Origin: Romboutsia hominis
GTDB lineage: Bacteria > Bacillota > Clostridia > Peptostreptococcales > Peptostreptococcaceae
Length of the DNA stretch: 64,000 bases
Assembly (NCBI RefSeq): GCF_900002575.1
Contig: NZ_LN650648.1
Span: 2,271,565-2,335,564 of the forward strand
Direction: 5' to 3'
Positions 35,093 to 43,079 of the stretch are shown here, in pieces; positions within the stretch are counted from its first letter, which is position 1, and every line of letters starts with the position of its first letter. The translations under genes and the position numbers were made by a program. The notes below the pieces were generated by a model. That model made no database searches. It had not been told where the DNA came from and saw only the letters and a program-made list of their open reading frames with translations.

Positions 35093-35758
35093 TTAAGACA
35101 TATTTTTAGATAAAAACTTATTTATATTAAAAAAATTATCTAACAAGTTGATAAGTCTGCCCCCTAGGCTAGTTAATACAAACACTTGAAGTCCTATTCC
35201 TAGTACCATTGATAAGGCTATACTTTTTGCAATTGTAACATTGTTTATTGAATATATACTAAGTAATATTATAATTAAAACTACATATATATTAATTAGA
35301 TTAAAGGCTTTTTTTCTTAATTTTTTTCTAGTACTTTCTTTTTTCAAAGGTTTATTCTTTGATGGTGCTGGACATTTTTTATATAAAATATAATAAGAAA
35401 ATCCTATTATAGATATTATCATTAATATAGTAATACTCATATCAATATCCATTATACTTATTGATATATAAGATAGTATATATGCTAATATAACTCCTAT
35501 TAAAGTGCATCTCTCTGGGCTAGTTGCATGCACACCTCCAGAATACCTTTTTAAAATAGCGGATGTTATAGATATTGTCATAATTTCAATTAATGTTTTA
35601 GTTAATAAACCTACTATTATCGTTACAACTATTGCTAAACTAGTATGTAATATTGTAAATAGCCCATAGTTTATAACTGCTATTTCTTCATCATTTTTAT
35701 CAAGCTTCTTCCCTAACTTATTCGACGCTTTTAACGATAACTCCTCTATTATCCCCAT
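35093..35758 (-). CDS. agrB: AgrB-type autoinducer-peptide processing protease
   Basis: Membrane cysteine protease of 221 aa that cleaves the AgrD tail and forms the thiolactone. The catalytic pair is His77 and Cys84 in KRYSGGVHATSPERCTLIG, at the same numbering as the staphylococcal enzyme. Five or so hydrophobic segments follow the N-terminal helix. A basic stretch near 125-147 (KKCPAPSKNKPLKKESTRKK) is in the expected cytosolic loop. No AgrC or AgrA is encoded nearby. Its ATG lies two bases after the stop of the upstream membrane protein gene. Confidence 0.92.
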   Translation of the reverse strand: MGIIEELSLKASNKLGKKLDKNDEEIAVINYGLFTILHTSLAIVVTIIVGLLTKTLIEIMTISITSAILKRYSGGVHATSPERCTLIGVILAYILSYISISIMDIDMSITILMIISIIGFSYYILYKKCPAPSKNKPLKKESTRKKLRKKAFNLINIYVVLIIILLSIYSINNVTIAKSIALSMVLGIGLQVFVLTSLGGRLINLLDNFFNINKFLSKNMS

Positions 35759-35760
35759 AA

Positions 35761-36237
35761 TTATCCCCTCTTAATATATTGGTTCACATTTTCCATAACT
35801 ATTTTTTTTAGTAAAAATACAATTCCTATAGCTATTAAAAGTGACGGTAACGTTCTTATAGCTGAAATTGGTCCGTCTTGATTAGTTAAAATTTCTATTG
35901 GTATATTTAATAAACTTGTTGCTATAAAAATATATATCCCTTCACTCATGGCAAGTGCTATAAAAAATAAGCATGTTGATATTACTGTTCTTAATAAATC
36001 ACCATTTGACATTTTGTATAACATTATTCCTAAAGCTATCATAGATAATATTGTATGTACTCCAAAATTTATAGGTAAAGATCTTATCGCTATTACTATC
36101 ACACCTAATAAAAATCCTTTTTTTAGGATTTCTTTATTATCTAATTTTATTCCCATAAGCAACATCCCACAAAATATAGTTACTAGACTTTCTGGAAATG
36201 TACGCAAGATCATATATCCTATTGATGATGTTAACAT
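35761..36237 (-). CDS. Polytopic membrane protein of unknown function heading the agr operon
   Basis: Hydrophobic protein of 158 aa with about four or five membrane segments (MLTSSIGYMILRTFPESLVTIF at the start; a C-terminal VFLLKKIVMENVNQYIKRG). It is translationally coupled to agrB and its AGGAG is seven bases before the ATG. I recognise no function. Its fixed place before agrB suggests a peptide-export or sensing role, which is an inference only. Confidence 0.7.
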   Translation of the reverse strand: MLTSSIGYMILRTFPESLVTIFCGMLLMGIKLDNKEILKKGFLLGVIVIAIRSLPINFGVHTILSMIALGIMLYKMSNGDLLRTVISTCLFFIALAMSEGIYIFIATSLLNIPIEILTNQDGPISAIRTLPSLLIAIGIVFLLKKIVMENVNQYIKRG

Positions 36238-36306
36238 GGTCTAACTCCTATTCTTATCACATATTAAGAAAAATTTTTCAATTTTTAAAAATGTTTTCTC
36301 AGTTCT

Positions 36307-36344
36307 AAGAAAAATCGTTGGCATTATATACCAACGATTTTTCT
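36307..36344 (-). terminator. Terminator after sigG
   Basis: A 15-bp stem AAGAAAAATCGTTGG/CCAACGATTTTTCTT; the stem itself provides the T-run. Works in both directions in principle. Confidence 0.88.
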
Positions 36345-36355
36345 TATACTATATA

Positions 36356-37129
36356 TTATATATATTTTCTCATATTTTTCAATGCGTTTTTTTCTATTCT
36401 CGATACTTGCGCTTGCGATATACCTATCTCATCAGCTACTTCTATTTGAGTTCTTCCTTTATAAAACCTAAGATCTAAAACTAACCTTTCTCTGCTATTT
36501 AATTTTTTTATGGCCTCTTTTAAGGCAATTTCTTGTAACCAATTTTCATCTGTATCTTTTTTATCTTGAACTTGATCCACAACAAATATTGCATCTCCAT
36601 TATCCTGATAAACTGGATCAAATAATGATATAGGATCCTGTATTGCATCTAATGCCATTACAACATCTTCAATAGGTAATTCTAATTCCTTAGATATCTC
36701 AGATACTGTAGGTTCCTTTGAATTTGATCTAACAAGTCTTTCTCTTACTTGTAAGGCCTTATATGCAATATCTTTTAATGACCTACTTACTCTTATTGGA
36801 TTGTTATCTCTTAAATATCTTCTTATCTCACCTATAATCATAGGGACTGCATAAGTTGAGAATCTTACATTTTGACTTAAGTCGAAGTTATCAATAGCCT
36901 TTATAAGTCCTATACATCCAATTTGAAATAAATCGTCTATATTTTCCCCTCTATTGTTGAATTTTTGTATTACACTTAAAACTAGTCTTAAATTACCTCT
37001 TACAAATTGCTGTCTTGCTTCTTCATCCCCATCTTTTATCTTGTGAAGAAGTTCGGTCATCTGATTATTTTTAAGTACTGGAAGTTCAGATGTATTTACA
37101 CCACAGATTTCAACTTTATTAATTTGCAT
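36356..37129 (-). CDS. sigG: RNA polymerase sporulation sigma factor SigG
   Basis: Late forespore sigma factor, 257 aa, with region 2 (FVRGNLRLVLSVIQKFNNRGENIDDLFQIGCIGLIKAIDNFDLSQNVRFSTYAVPMIIGEIRRYLRDN) and a region 4 helix-turn-helix (ADEIGISQAQVSRIEKNAL). The N-terminal INKVEICGVNTSELPVLK is the SigG signature. It lies after sigE with about 117 bases between them, in which a sigma-F/G-type promoter can be proposed. Confidence 0.97.
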   Translation of the reverse strand: MQINKVEICGVNTSELPVLKNNQMTELLHKIKDGDEEARQQFVRGNLRLVLSVIQKFNNRGENIDDLFQIGCIGLIKAIDNFDLSQNVRFSTYAVPMIIGEIRRYLRDNNPIRVSRSLKDIAYKALQVRERLVRSNSKEPTVSEISKELELPIEDVVMALDAIQDPISLFDPVYQDNGDAIFVVDQVQDKKDTDENWLQEIALKEAIKKLNSRERLVLDLRFYKGRTQIEVADEIGISQAQVSRIEKNALKNMRKYI

Positions 37130-37166
37130 AAATTTCAGTCCTCTCTTAAAAGTTTTATCTATATGA

Positions 37167-37195
37167 AATTATTTACACATCATATTTTTTTATAC
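37167..37195 (-). promoter_or_regulatory. Candidate sigma-F/G promoter for sigG
   Basis: Minus strand GTATA (37191-37195), a 14-base spacer, and GTAAATAATT (37167-37176), one mismatch from the usual sigma-F/G -10 pattern GGnnAnAnTw. It would give a leader of about 30 bases before AGAGGA and the ATG. Suggestive only. Confidence 0.4.
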
Positions 37196-37246
37196 TTTTA
37201 AGAGATAATTATATAAATTTTTTCATTTCTTTTTTTAATCTTGATA

Positions 37247-37930
37247 TTATTTTTTTTCTAATCTAGATATATAAGATTGAGATATTCCAAGTATATTAGC
37301 TACTTCTTTTTGAGTTTTCTCCCTTCCCCTATTTATTAACCCAAACCTTAATTCCATAATTTGCTTTTCTCTATCTGATAATCTATCTAAAGCCATAACC
37401 AATAAATCTTTATCTATCTCTTCTTCTATTATTTTATAGATTTCATCATTTTCTGTTCCTAATACATCTGAAAGTAGTAGTTCATTTCCATCTAAATCTA
37501 TATTTAAAGGTTCATCAAAGGATACTTCTACCTTCTTTTTATTATTTTTTCTAAGATACATTAGGATTTCATTTTCGATACATCTTGATGCGTAAGTAGC
37601 TAATTTTATATTTTTATTTAACTTAAATGTATTTACAGCTTTAATAAGTCCTATCGTGCCAATTGATATTAAATCCTCAATATCAATTCCAGTGTTTTCA
37701 AATTTTCTAGATATATATACTACTAATCTTAAATTTCTCTCTATTAAAATTGTTTTTACTTCTTCATCTTTTTCTAACCTTTGTAATAGCTCACTTTCTT
37801 CATCTGAATTTAATGGTGGTGGTAATACATTTACGCCCCCCATGTAATACACACCTTTTGGTTTTAAGATTTTAAATTTAATTAGTATTTTCTTAATTCT
37901 GATAGATAACTTTGCAATTAATGACTTCAT
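37247..37930 (-). CDS. sigE: RNA polymerase sporulation sigma factor SigE (pro-form)
   Basis: Early mother-cell sigma factor, 227 aa, made as an inactive precursor. A basic, hydrophobic pro-sequence (about 1-27) precedes the [13 protein letters not shown] segment where SpoIIGA should cut. Region 2 ([42 protein letters not shown]) and region 4 ([14 protein letters not shown]) follow. Directly downstream of spoIIGA, as in other spore formers. Confidence 0.97.
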   Translation of the reverse strand: MKSLIAKLSIRIKKILIKFKILKPKGVYYMGGVNVLPPPLNSDEESELLQRLEKDEEVKTILIERNLRLVVYISRKFENTGIDIEDLISIGTIGLIKAVNTFKLNKNIKLATYASRCIENEILMYLRKNNKKKVEVSFDEPLNIDLDGNELLLSDVLGTENDEIYKIIEEEIDKDLLVMALDRLSDREKQIMELRFGLINRGREKTQKEVANILGISQSYISRLEKK

Positions 37931-37958
37931 AATAATCTCCCCCTTTTGTTTGTTTTAT

Positions 37959-38795
37959 TTACGATAATATACTAGGATTTAGTATAGCATTGTATTTATC
38001 ATCATCAAAATCTGATATTCCAACCACTATATTACCTATTTTTGTTTTATCAATTTCTATATAATCAGCTTTTATACCAAGCATTATATTATTTTTGCTA
38101 CTTCCACCATGCTTATAAGGTATAACTCTTACCCTAGATGCAATATCACTTTCTAAATTATCTATTATACTTTCAATCTCAACTATATCTATATCATCGT
38201 ATTCATAATCGTATAGATAGCTTGGAATTATATTTCTCAAAGCTTTGGATTTTACTATTACTATGTCATTATTACTTAAAGGATCTTTTAATAAATTTCC
38301 AGTATCTAATAATGCCTTGCAACTACATGTCTTATTAAGCAATGTTATTTCAATTTCTTTTGTACTCTCCTTTATTTGCCTCATTAAACTTATATCATTA
38401 TAGATATATTTTAAAAGTTCACAACTTGTATATGCACAAATGATTAAAAATGATATCTTTAAATGACTTATACCTGTGAAATAAATTATAAAAAATGTAG
38501 TTCCAGAAATAAATATATTAACTAATAAAAATACCAACAATACTCTAAAGTATTCTTTTTTATTTTTATAATCAAATAAAAATAATGTTATTAGTCCTAT
38601 GATAATAATCTTTAGTGGTAGCGTAAATAATATATCTAGTTGTGGAAAAATGTACGCAATTGAATACAATGTACCTACAGATGCACATATCCATTTTTTT
38701 TTATTGTTATTATATTTTTTTGTTAGTATAGATGTACAACTTATAATAATATAATTTATTAATAGGTTTTCTATAATGTAGTACTCTATATACAT
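37959..38795 (-). CDS. spoIIGA: Sporulation sigma-E processing peptidase SpoIIGA
   Basis: Membrane aspartic protease of 278 aa that activates pro-SigE after engulfment signals from SpoIIR. About five N-terminal membrane helices (1-125) precede a protease-like domain with catalytic motif LLDTGN (Asp164). Operon with sigE (28 bases between). AAAGGAGG precedes the ATG. It is driven by a Spo0A-type promoter described separately. Confidence 0.95.
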   Translation of the reverse strand: MYIEYYIIENLLINYIIISCTSILTKKYNNNKKKWICASVGTLYSIAYIFPQLDILFTLPLKIIIIGLITLFLFDYKNKKEYFRVLLVFLLVNIFISGTTFFIIYFTGISHLKISFLIICAYTSCELLKYIYNDISLMRQIKESTKEIEITLLNKTCSCKALLDTGNLLKDPLSNNDIVIVKSKALRNIIPSYLYDYEYDDIDIVEIESIIDNLESDIASRVRVIPYKHGGSSKNNIMLGIKADYIEIDKTKIGNIVVGISDFDDDKYNAILNPSILS

Positions 38796-38824
38796 TAAGC
38801 TAACCTCCTTTAACCTTTGTGTAT

Positions 38825-38873
38825 ATTATAAGTTAGATAGTTTATAATTTTATGTCATTTTTAATGGTCGAAA
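38825..38873 (-). promoter_or_regulatory. Spo0A-type sigma-A promoter of spoIIGA-sigE
   Basis: Minus strand: a 0A-box-like TTCGACC (reverse of GGTCGAA, 38866-38872), then ATGACA (38853-38858), a 22-base spacer, and TATAAT (38825-38830). The abnormal 22-bp spacing and the upstream box are what is known for the B. subtilis spoIIG promoter, which needs phosphorylated Spo0A. Confidence 0.7.
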
Positions 38874-38899
38874 CCCATTTATTTTAGTGTAAAAATTCA

Positions 38900-38928
38900 C
38901 AAAAAAAGAAAGCATTCTGCTTTCTTTT
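38900..38928 (-). terminator. Terminator with no obvious gene
   Basis: Stem AAAAGAAAGCA/TGCTTTCTTTT with a 3-base loop; T-run on the minus strand. It lies 270 bases past the ftsZ terminator and ends no visible gene. Confidence 0.7.
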
Positions 38929-39174
38929 CTATTTAATATTTATATAGTATTGTTATATTGTTTTTATTTAATTAACTTTGTTATTCTCTATACTAATATT
39001 TATTCAAAGTTATCTATCTTTATTCTTAAAATTATAATAACTAATTTTTTATATAAAAATTTTACTTTATTCATATCTCTACTTAATTTGCTAATTTCTC
39101 AAGTATTTTTTAGATTTATATATGCTATCTATATATTTTTTAATATTTTAAGCTTAATAAAAATTTTTTATATA
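38929..39174. other. AT-rich region between two terminators
   Basis: About 245 bases between the ftsZ terminator and the orphan terminator at 38900-38928. The only minus-strand frame is a 24-codon hydrophobic one with a weak ribosome-binding site. It could encode a small RNA or be a decayed gene; nothing more can be supported. Confidence 0.3.
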
Positions 39175-39202
39175 CAAAAAAAGAAGTCATTTAGACTTCT
39201 TT
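39175..39202 (-). terminator. Terminator after ftsZ
   Basis: Stem AAAGAAGTC/GACTTCTTT with a 5-base loop and seven T on the minus strand, overlapping the end of ftsZ. Confidence 0.85.
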
Positions 39203-40370
39203 ATCTTCTTCTTCTTAAGAAAGTTGGTATCTCCATTTCATCCTCTTCCATAAAGCTAGATCTTTTAGGTTCTTCTTTTGGAGCTATGATCTCTTCTTTC
39301 TCTTCTATTATTGATGTTTTTTGCATTTGTGGTGCTGGTTGTGTTGGTTGTGTATTTAAAGTAGGTCTTGAAGTAGCCTTTGGTTTTTCAGCTATCTTGT
39401 AACCTAAGTCATGATTATTTTCATCAAAACCAGTCGCTATAACAGTAATCATTATTTCTTCACCTAAGTCTTCTCTTATAGATGCACCGAATATTATGTT
39501 TGCTTCTGGGTCACATGACTCATTAACTAGAGTTGATGCTTCATTTATTTCAAGTAATCCTAGGTTAGGTCCTCCTGTTATGTTAAGTAAGACTCCTCTA
39601 GCACCTCTTATTGATGTTTCAAGAAGTGGTGATTGTATAGCTAGTCTAGCTGCTTCTATAGCTCTATTTTCACCTGAAGCACTTCCTAGACCCATATGAG
39701 CTAGTCCTTGTTCTTTCATTACAGAAGTAACGTCAGCAAAGTCTAAGTTTATAAGTCCTGGTACAGCTATTAAATCAGATATAGATTGTATACCTTGCTT
39801 TAATACGTCATCTGCTATAGAGAATGCGTCTAGCATAGATGTATTCTTTTGTACTATTTGTAAAAGTCTATCATTAGGTATAGTTATTAATGTATCAACT
39901 TTTGACTTTAATTCAGCTATCCCATTTTCTGCATTTTTCATTCTTACTTTACCTTCAAATAAGAACGGCTTTGTAACTACTCCTACTGTAAGTATTCCCA
40001 TTTCTTTAGCAAGTTGAGCTATAACTGGAGCAGCACCTGTTCCTGTTCCTCCACCCATACCAGCTGTAACGAATACCATATCAGCACCTTGAAGTACCTT
40101 TACTATTTCATCCTTACTTTCTTCAGCGGCTCTTTTTCCTACTTCAGGATTTGCTCCCGCTCCAAGCCCTCTTGTTAATTTTTCACCTATTTGAATTTTA
40201 TATTCTGCTTTTGATGTAAGTAAAGCTTGTTTATCAGTATTAACAGCTATAAACTCAACACCTTGAAGCTGTGCTTCAACCATTCTATTAACAGCATTGT
40301 TTCCACCGCCACCTGCACCTATTACTTTGATTTGTGCAAGTCCATCTGTTTCAACGTCAAAGTTTAGCAT
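39201..40370 (-). CDS. ftsZ: Cell-division tubulin FtsZ
   Basis: GTPase of 389 aa that forms the Z ring. Conserved [13 protein letters not shown] (18-30), the tubulin signature [10 protein letters not shown], the T7 loop NLDFADV and the C-terminal FtsZ-binding peptide region [13 protein letters not shown]. Linker of about 50 residues from 325. Has its own promoter (40416-40445) and terminator. The spacer up to ftsQ is occupied by a decayed sbp gene; no ftsA is present. Confidence 0.98.
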   Translation of the reverse strand: MLNFDVETDGLAQIKVIGAGGGGNNAVNRMVEAQLQGVEFIAVNTDKQALLTSKAEYKIQIGEKLTRGLGAGANPEVGKRAAEESKDEIVKVLQGADMVFVTAGMGGGTGTGAAPVIAQLAKEMGILTVGVVTKPFLFEGKVRMKNAENGIAELKSKVDTLITIPNDRLLQIVQKNTSMLDAFSIADDVLKQGIQSISDLIAVPGLINLDFADVTSVMKEQGLAHMGLGSASGENRAIEAARLAIQSPLLETSIRGARGVLLNITGGPNLGLLEINEASTLVNESCDPEANIIFGASIREDLGEEIMITVIATGFDENNHDLGYKIAEKPKATSRPTLNTQPTQPAPQMQKTSIIEEKEEIIAPKEEPKRSSFMEEDEMEIPTFLRRRR

Positions 40371-40415
40371 CGCGTAACCTCCCTATTTTATGATTATAAG
40401 TAAATGTATGTATTA

Positions 40416-40445
40416 ATTATATCATTTAATTCTTGTTTTTGTTAA
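40416..40445 (-). promoter_or_regulatory. Sigma-A-type promoter of ftsZ
   Basis: Minus strand TTAACA (40440-40445), an 18-base spacer, TATAAT (40416-40421), 46 bases before the ATG. Confidence 0.6.
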
Positions 40446-40474
40446 TAATTAACTAAGTTATTCCACAAAAATAT

Positions 40475-40730
40475 TCAATTTCCTCTTTTTTTATTTCTTA
40501 AATTTGTAACAATATGTCTTCTAATAACTGATAAGTTGTCATATAATCTCGACCTAAACACTAGTTTAGTGACATATTTACCTTAAAACCAAGACTTTAT
40601 TGCACCAAATATAAAATCCTTACTTATAAGTATTTCTACAGATATATAAAAAATAATCTATAGGATAAGTAAACGTTATATAATATCAATCTACTATACA
40701 TAAGGCTAATCTTATTAATATCCATATCAT
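40475..40730 (-). pseudogene. Decayed sbp (small basic protein, DUF1290)
   Basis: Non-coding DNA between ftsQ and ftsZ still reads as remnants of Sbp/YlxX. A GAGGG site and ATG (40728-40730) start MIWILIRLALCIVD, then TGA, then YYITFTYPIDYF. After a one-base frameshift near a T-run come YISVEIL and DFIFGAIKSWF. A TAA replaces the expected Glu codon, followed by GKYVTKLVF; then part of the protein is missing and the end RLYDNLSVIRRHI leads to TGA at 40475-40477. The matches to typical Sbp text (YISVAIL, FGGIKA, GK-Y/F-D-K-F, NLSIIRR) are from memory. The gene is in its ancestral place in the division cluster but clearly broken. Confidence 0.75.
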
Positions 40731-40909
40731 AAATGCTTACCCTCTTTATTTTACTTTGAAACACTTATATTTTTCAAGTTTTTTAATACTTTTTATTTAT
40801 ATTTTTTGTAGGAATTTTTTGTTATATTATTTTCCCCATTCATAACTTTTAATTGCATATTAAAAATCACTATGCCTTTTTATATTATTTTTGGTAAAAT
40901 CACTCATAC

Positions 40910-41632
40910 CTATGGCATGTAAATTGGATTTTTACCCTGTCTAAAATCAACTGTTCCTTTACTTATTTTACTACTTTGTAAATCTATTAATATTGCTTCT
41001 GTTTTTTTTATATTTTTTTCTATCTCTTTATTGTTTAAAAATATAATTTCTAAACCTTTTGGAGTGTACATTCTTATAGAATCTTCTTCTATTTTAACCT
41101 TATTTATTTTTTTGTATAAAGTGCAACTTTTTATATTTTTTAATACTTCCAATAAATTATTTTTATATCTTTCTTTTTTAAACTTTATATTATTATTCTT
41201 ATCTAGCTTATATCCAATATCTATCATAAGATAATTATCTATTTCTTCATCTTTCTTAACTTTATCTATAAACTTACCTTTATTATCAATATAACATTTT
41301 AAACCATCATCTTGAATTATTCCTGATATTTCTTTTTCTATAATTATTATATGTAGCTTATTTGGAAATTCCCTTTTTACCCTTACATCTTCTATGTACT
41401 TATTTTCCTCAAGTTCTTTTTCCATATCTTTTAAGTTGTACATAAATATATTTTTATCTTCTCTTAGATCTAGAATTCTAACTATATAGTCCTTTGAAAT
41501 TTTCTCATTTCCTTCAATTCTTATTTGATTACTATTGAAAATCTTGCTATTCAGTAGTGTGTATAAAATTACTATAATTATTAGTATTAATATTAGAATA
41601 TTTATTAAAGCTCCCTTTTTTAATCTTTTCAT
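40910..41632 (-). CDS. ftsQ: Cell-division protein FtsQ/DivIB
   Basis: Bitopic protein of 240 aa: basic N-terminus, membrane segment about 9-28, POTRA domain (about 33-103, IRIEGNEKISKDYIVRILDL) and the FtsQ beta domain. Scaffolds the FtsL/FtsB-type complex at the septum. Here it lies directly after murA, and no clear terminator follows it before the sbp remnant. Confidence 0.92.
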   Translation of the reverse strand: MKRLKKGALINILILILIIIVILYTLLNSKIFNSNQIRIEGNEKISKDYIVRILDLREDKNIFMYNLKDMEKELEENKYIEDVRVKREFPNKLHIIIIEKEISGIIQDDGLKCYIDNKGKFIDKVKKDEEIDNYLMIDIGYKLDKNNNIKFKKERYKNNLLEVLKNIKSCTLYKKINKVKIEEDSIRMYTPKGLEIIFLNNKEIEKNIKKTEAILIDLQSSKISKGTVDFRQGKNPIYMP

Positions 41633-41713
41633 AAAATATATCTCCTTAAAAATCGTATATAATATTAATACAACTAATAATATAATTTATCCTTTATACA
41701 ATATAATCTTCAT

Positions 41714-41738
41714 GAAAAAAAGGCTTAAAAGCCTTTTA
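41714..41738 (-). terminator. Terminator after murA
   Basis: Stem AAAAGGCTT/AAGCCTTTT with a tiny loop and a T-run on the minus strand, between murA and ftsQ. Confidence 0.8.
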
Positions 41739-43004
41739 TTTTTCTATTTCCTCTATTTTTAATATATTTGCACCTAATCTTGTTAGGATATCTTCTATAT
41801 TTTCATAACCTCTCTCAATATGATATATATTACTTATTTCTGTTTCCTGTGGAATAGTTAATGCCGCTAATACTAAAGCTGCCCCTCCTCTTAGGTCTGG
41901 AGATTTAACTTTTGCACTTCTTAACTTTTCTACACCCTTTATCATACATATATTTTCTGTTATATATTTAATATTAGCTCCTAACCTAGTTAATTCAGCA
42001 CAATGCATAAACCTATTTTCAAAAATAGTCTCATGAAATACACTTATCCCATCCGAAAGGGTCATAAATGTCATAAGTTGAGCTTGCATATCTGTTGGAA
42101 ATCCTGGATGAGGTGAAGTCCTAACTAAATCTATTGATTTTATTTTACTTGGAGGTTTAAGTAATAACCCACCATTTTTATACTCTATTTCACACCCTGC
42201 ACTTCTTAGCTTATCACTTATAGGCTCCATATGTGATATTACTACATTATCTACTTCAAGTTTACCATTAGTTAATGCCGATGCTATCATATATGTTCCT
42301 ATTGCTATCCTATCTGGTATGACATCATGTTCTACTCTGCGAAGTTTTTTTACACCTTCAATTTCTATATAATTAGTTCCGGCTCCCTTTACCTTGGCAC
42401 CCATTTTATTTAAAAAATTTTGTAAATCTTCTATTTCAGGTTCTCTAGCTGCATTATATATTTTTGTTATTCCTGTTGCTTTAACTGCAGCTAGAATTGC
42501 ATTTTCGGTAGCTCCAACACTTGGAAACTCAAAGTTTATTATATTTCCCTCTAAACTATCCTTATAACACTTTATAAAACCTTCGTCCTCTTCTATCCTT
42601 ATACCTAATTTTTTTAAAGCCTTAAGGTGTAAATCTATTGGTCTTGAACCAATTGCACATCCTCCTGGGTAACTTATTTTAGTATAATCAAATCTACCAA
42701 TCATTGCTCCCATTATAATTATGGAAGATCTCATTTTTCTAACGTAGCACTCCTCTATCTCCACTTGATCAGCAAATGAGCTATCTACAATAAGTGTACC
42801 ATCGCTATAACTTACTTTACATCCAATGCTTTCTAATATTTTTATCATAAAATGTACATCTGATATATCAGGTACATTATGGATAATACTCACACTTTCA
42901 TTAAGTATGGTGGCTGCCATTATTGGTAATATAGCATTTTTAGCTCCTCTTATACTAAGCTTTCCTTCTATTTTGTTGCCACCTTTAATTATATACTTAG
43001 ACAA
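41736..43004 (-). CDS. murA: UDP-N-acetylglucosamine 1-carboxyvinyltransferase
   Basis: First committed enzyme of peptidoglycan precursor synthesis, 422 aa. Catalytic Cys116 in YPGGCAIGSRPIDLHL, the residue that phosphomycin alkylates; GFPTDMQAQLMTFM is conserved. Translation begins at TTG (43002-43004) after GGGGGG. Placement between murG and ftsQ is typical of clostridial division clusters. A second murA paralogue may exist elsewhere; this window cannot say. Confidence 0.96.
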   Translation of the reverse strand: MSKYIIKGGNKIEGKLSIRGAKNAILPIMAATILNESVSIIHNVPDISDVHFMIKILESIGCKVSYSDGTLIVDSSFADQVEIEECYVRKMRSSIIIMGAMIGRFDYTKISYPGGCAIGSRPIDLHLKALKKLGIRIEEDEGFIKCYKDSLEGNIINFEFPSVGATENAILAAVKATGITKIYNAAREPEIEDLQNFLNKMGAKVKGAGTNYIEIEGVKKLRRVEHDVIPDRIAIGTYMIASALTNGKLEVDNVVISHMEPISDKLRSAGCEIEYKNGGLLLKPPSKIKSIDLVRTSPHPGFPTDMQAQLMTFMTLSDGISVFHETIFENRFMHCAELTRLGANIKYITENICMIKGVEKLRSAKVKSPDLRGGAALVLAALTIPQETEISNIYHIERGYENIEDILTRLGANILKIEEIEK

Positions 43005-43079
43005 AATTATCCCCCCTAGTGCTGTATGTTAAATCATAAGGTCTATAATTTAAATATTATGTGCTAGAGGGGATATATG

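Noticed and set aside
36238-36306. Sigma-A promoter for the agr operon (TTGAAA-N16-TGATAA)
   Set aside because: The -10 is poor and the gap is only 69 bases; too weak to list, although a promoter is likely to be here.
38950-39402. Plus-strand open frame of 150 aa spanning the ftsZ end
   Set aside because: Extremely Phe/Ile/Leu-rich, no ribosome-binding site, half antisense to ftsZ; chance open frame in AT-rich DNA.
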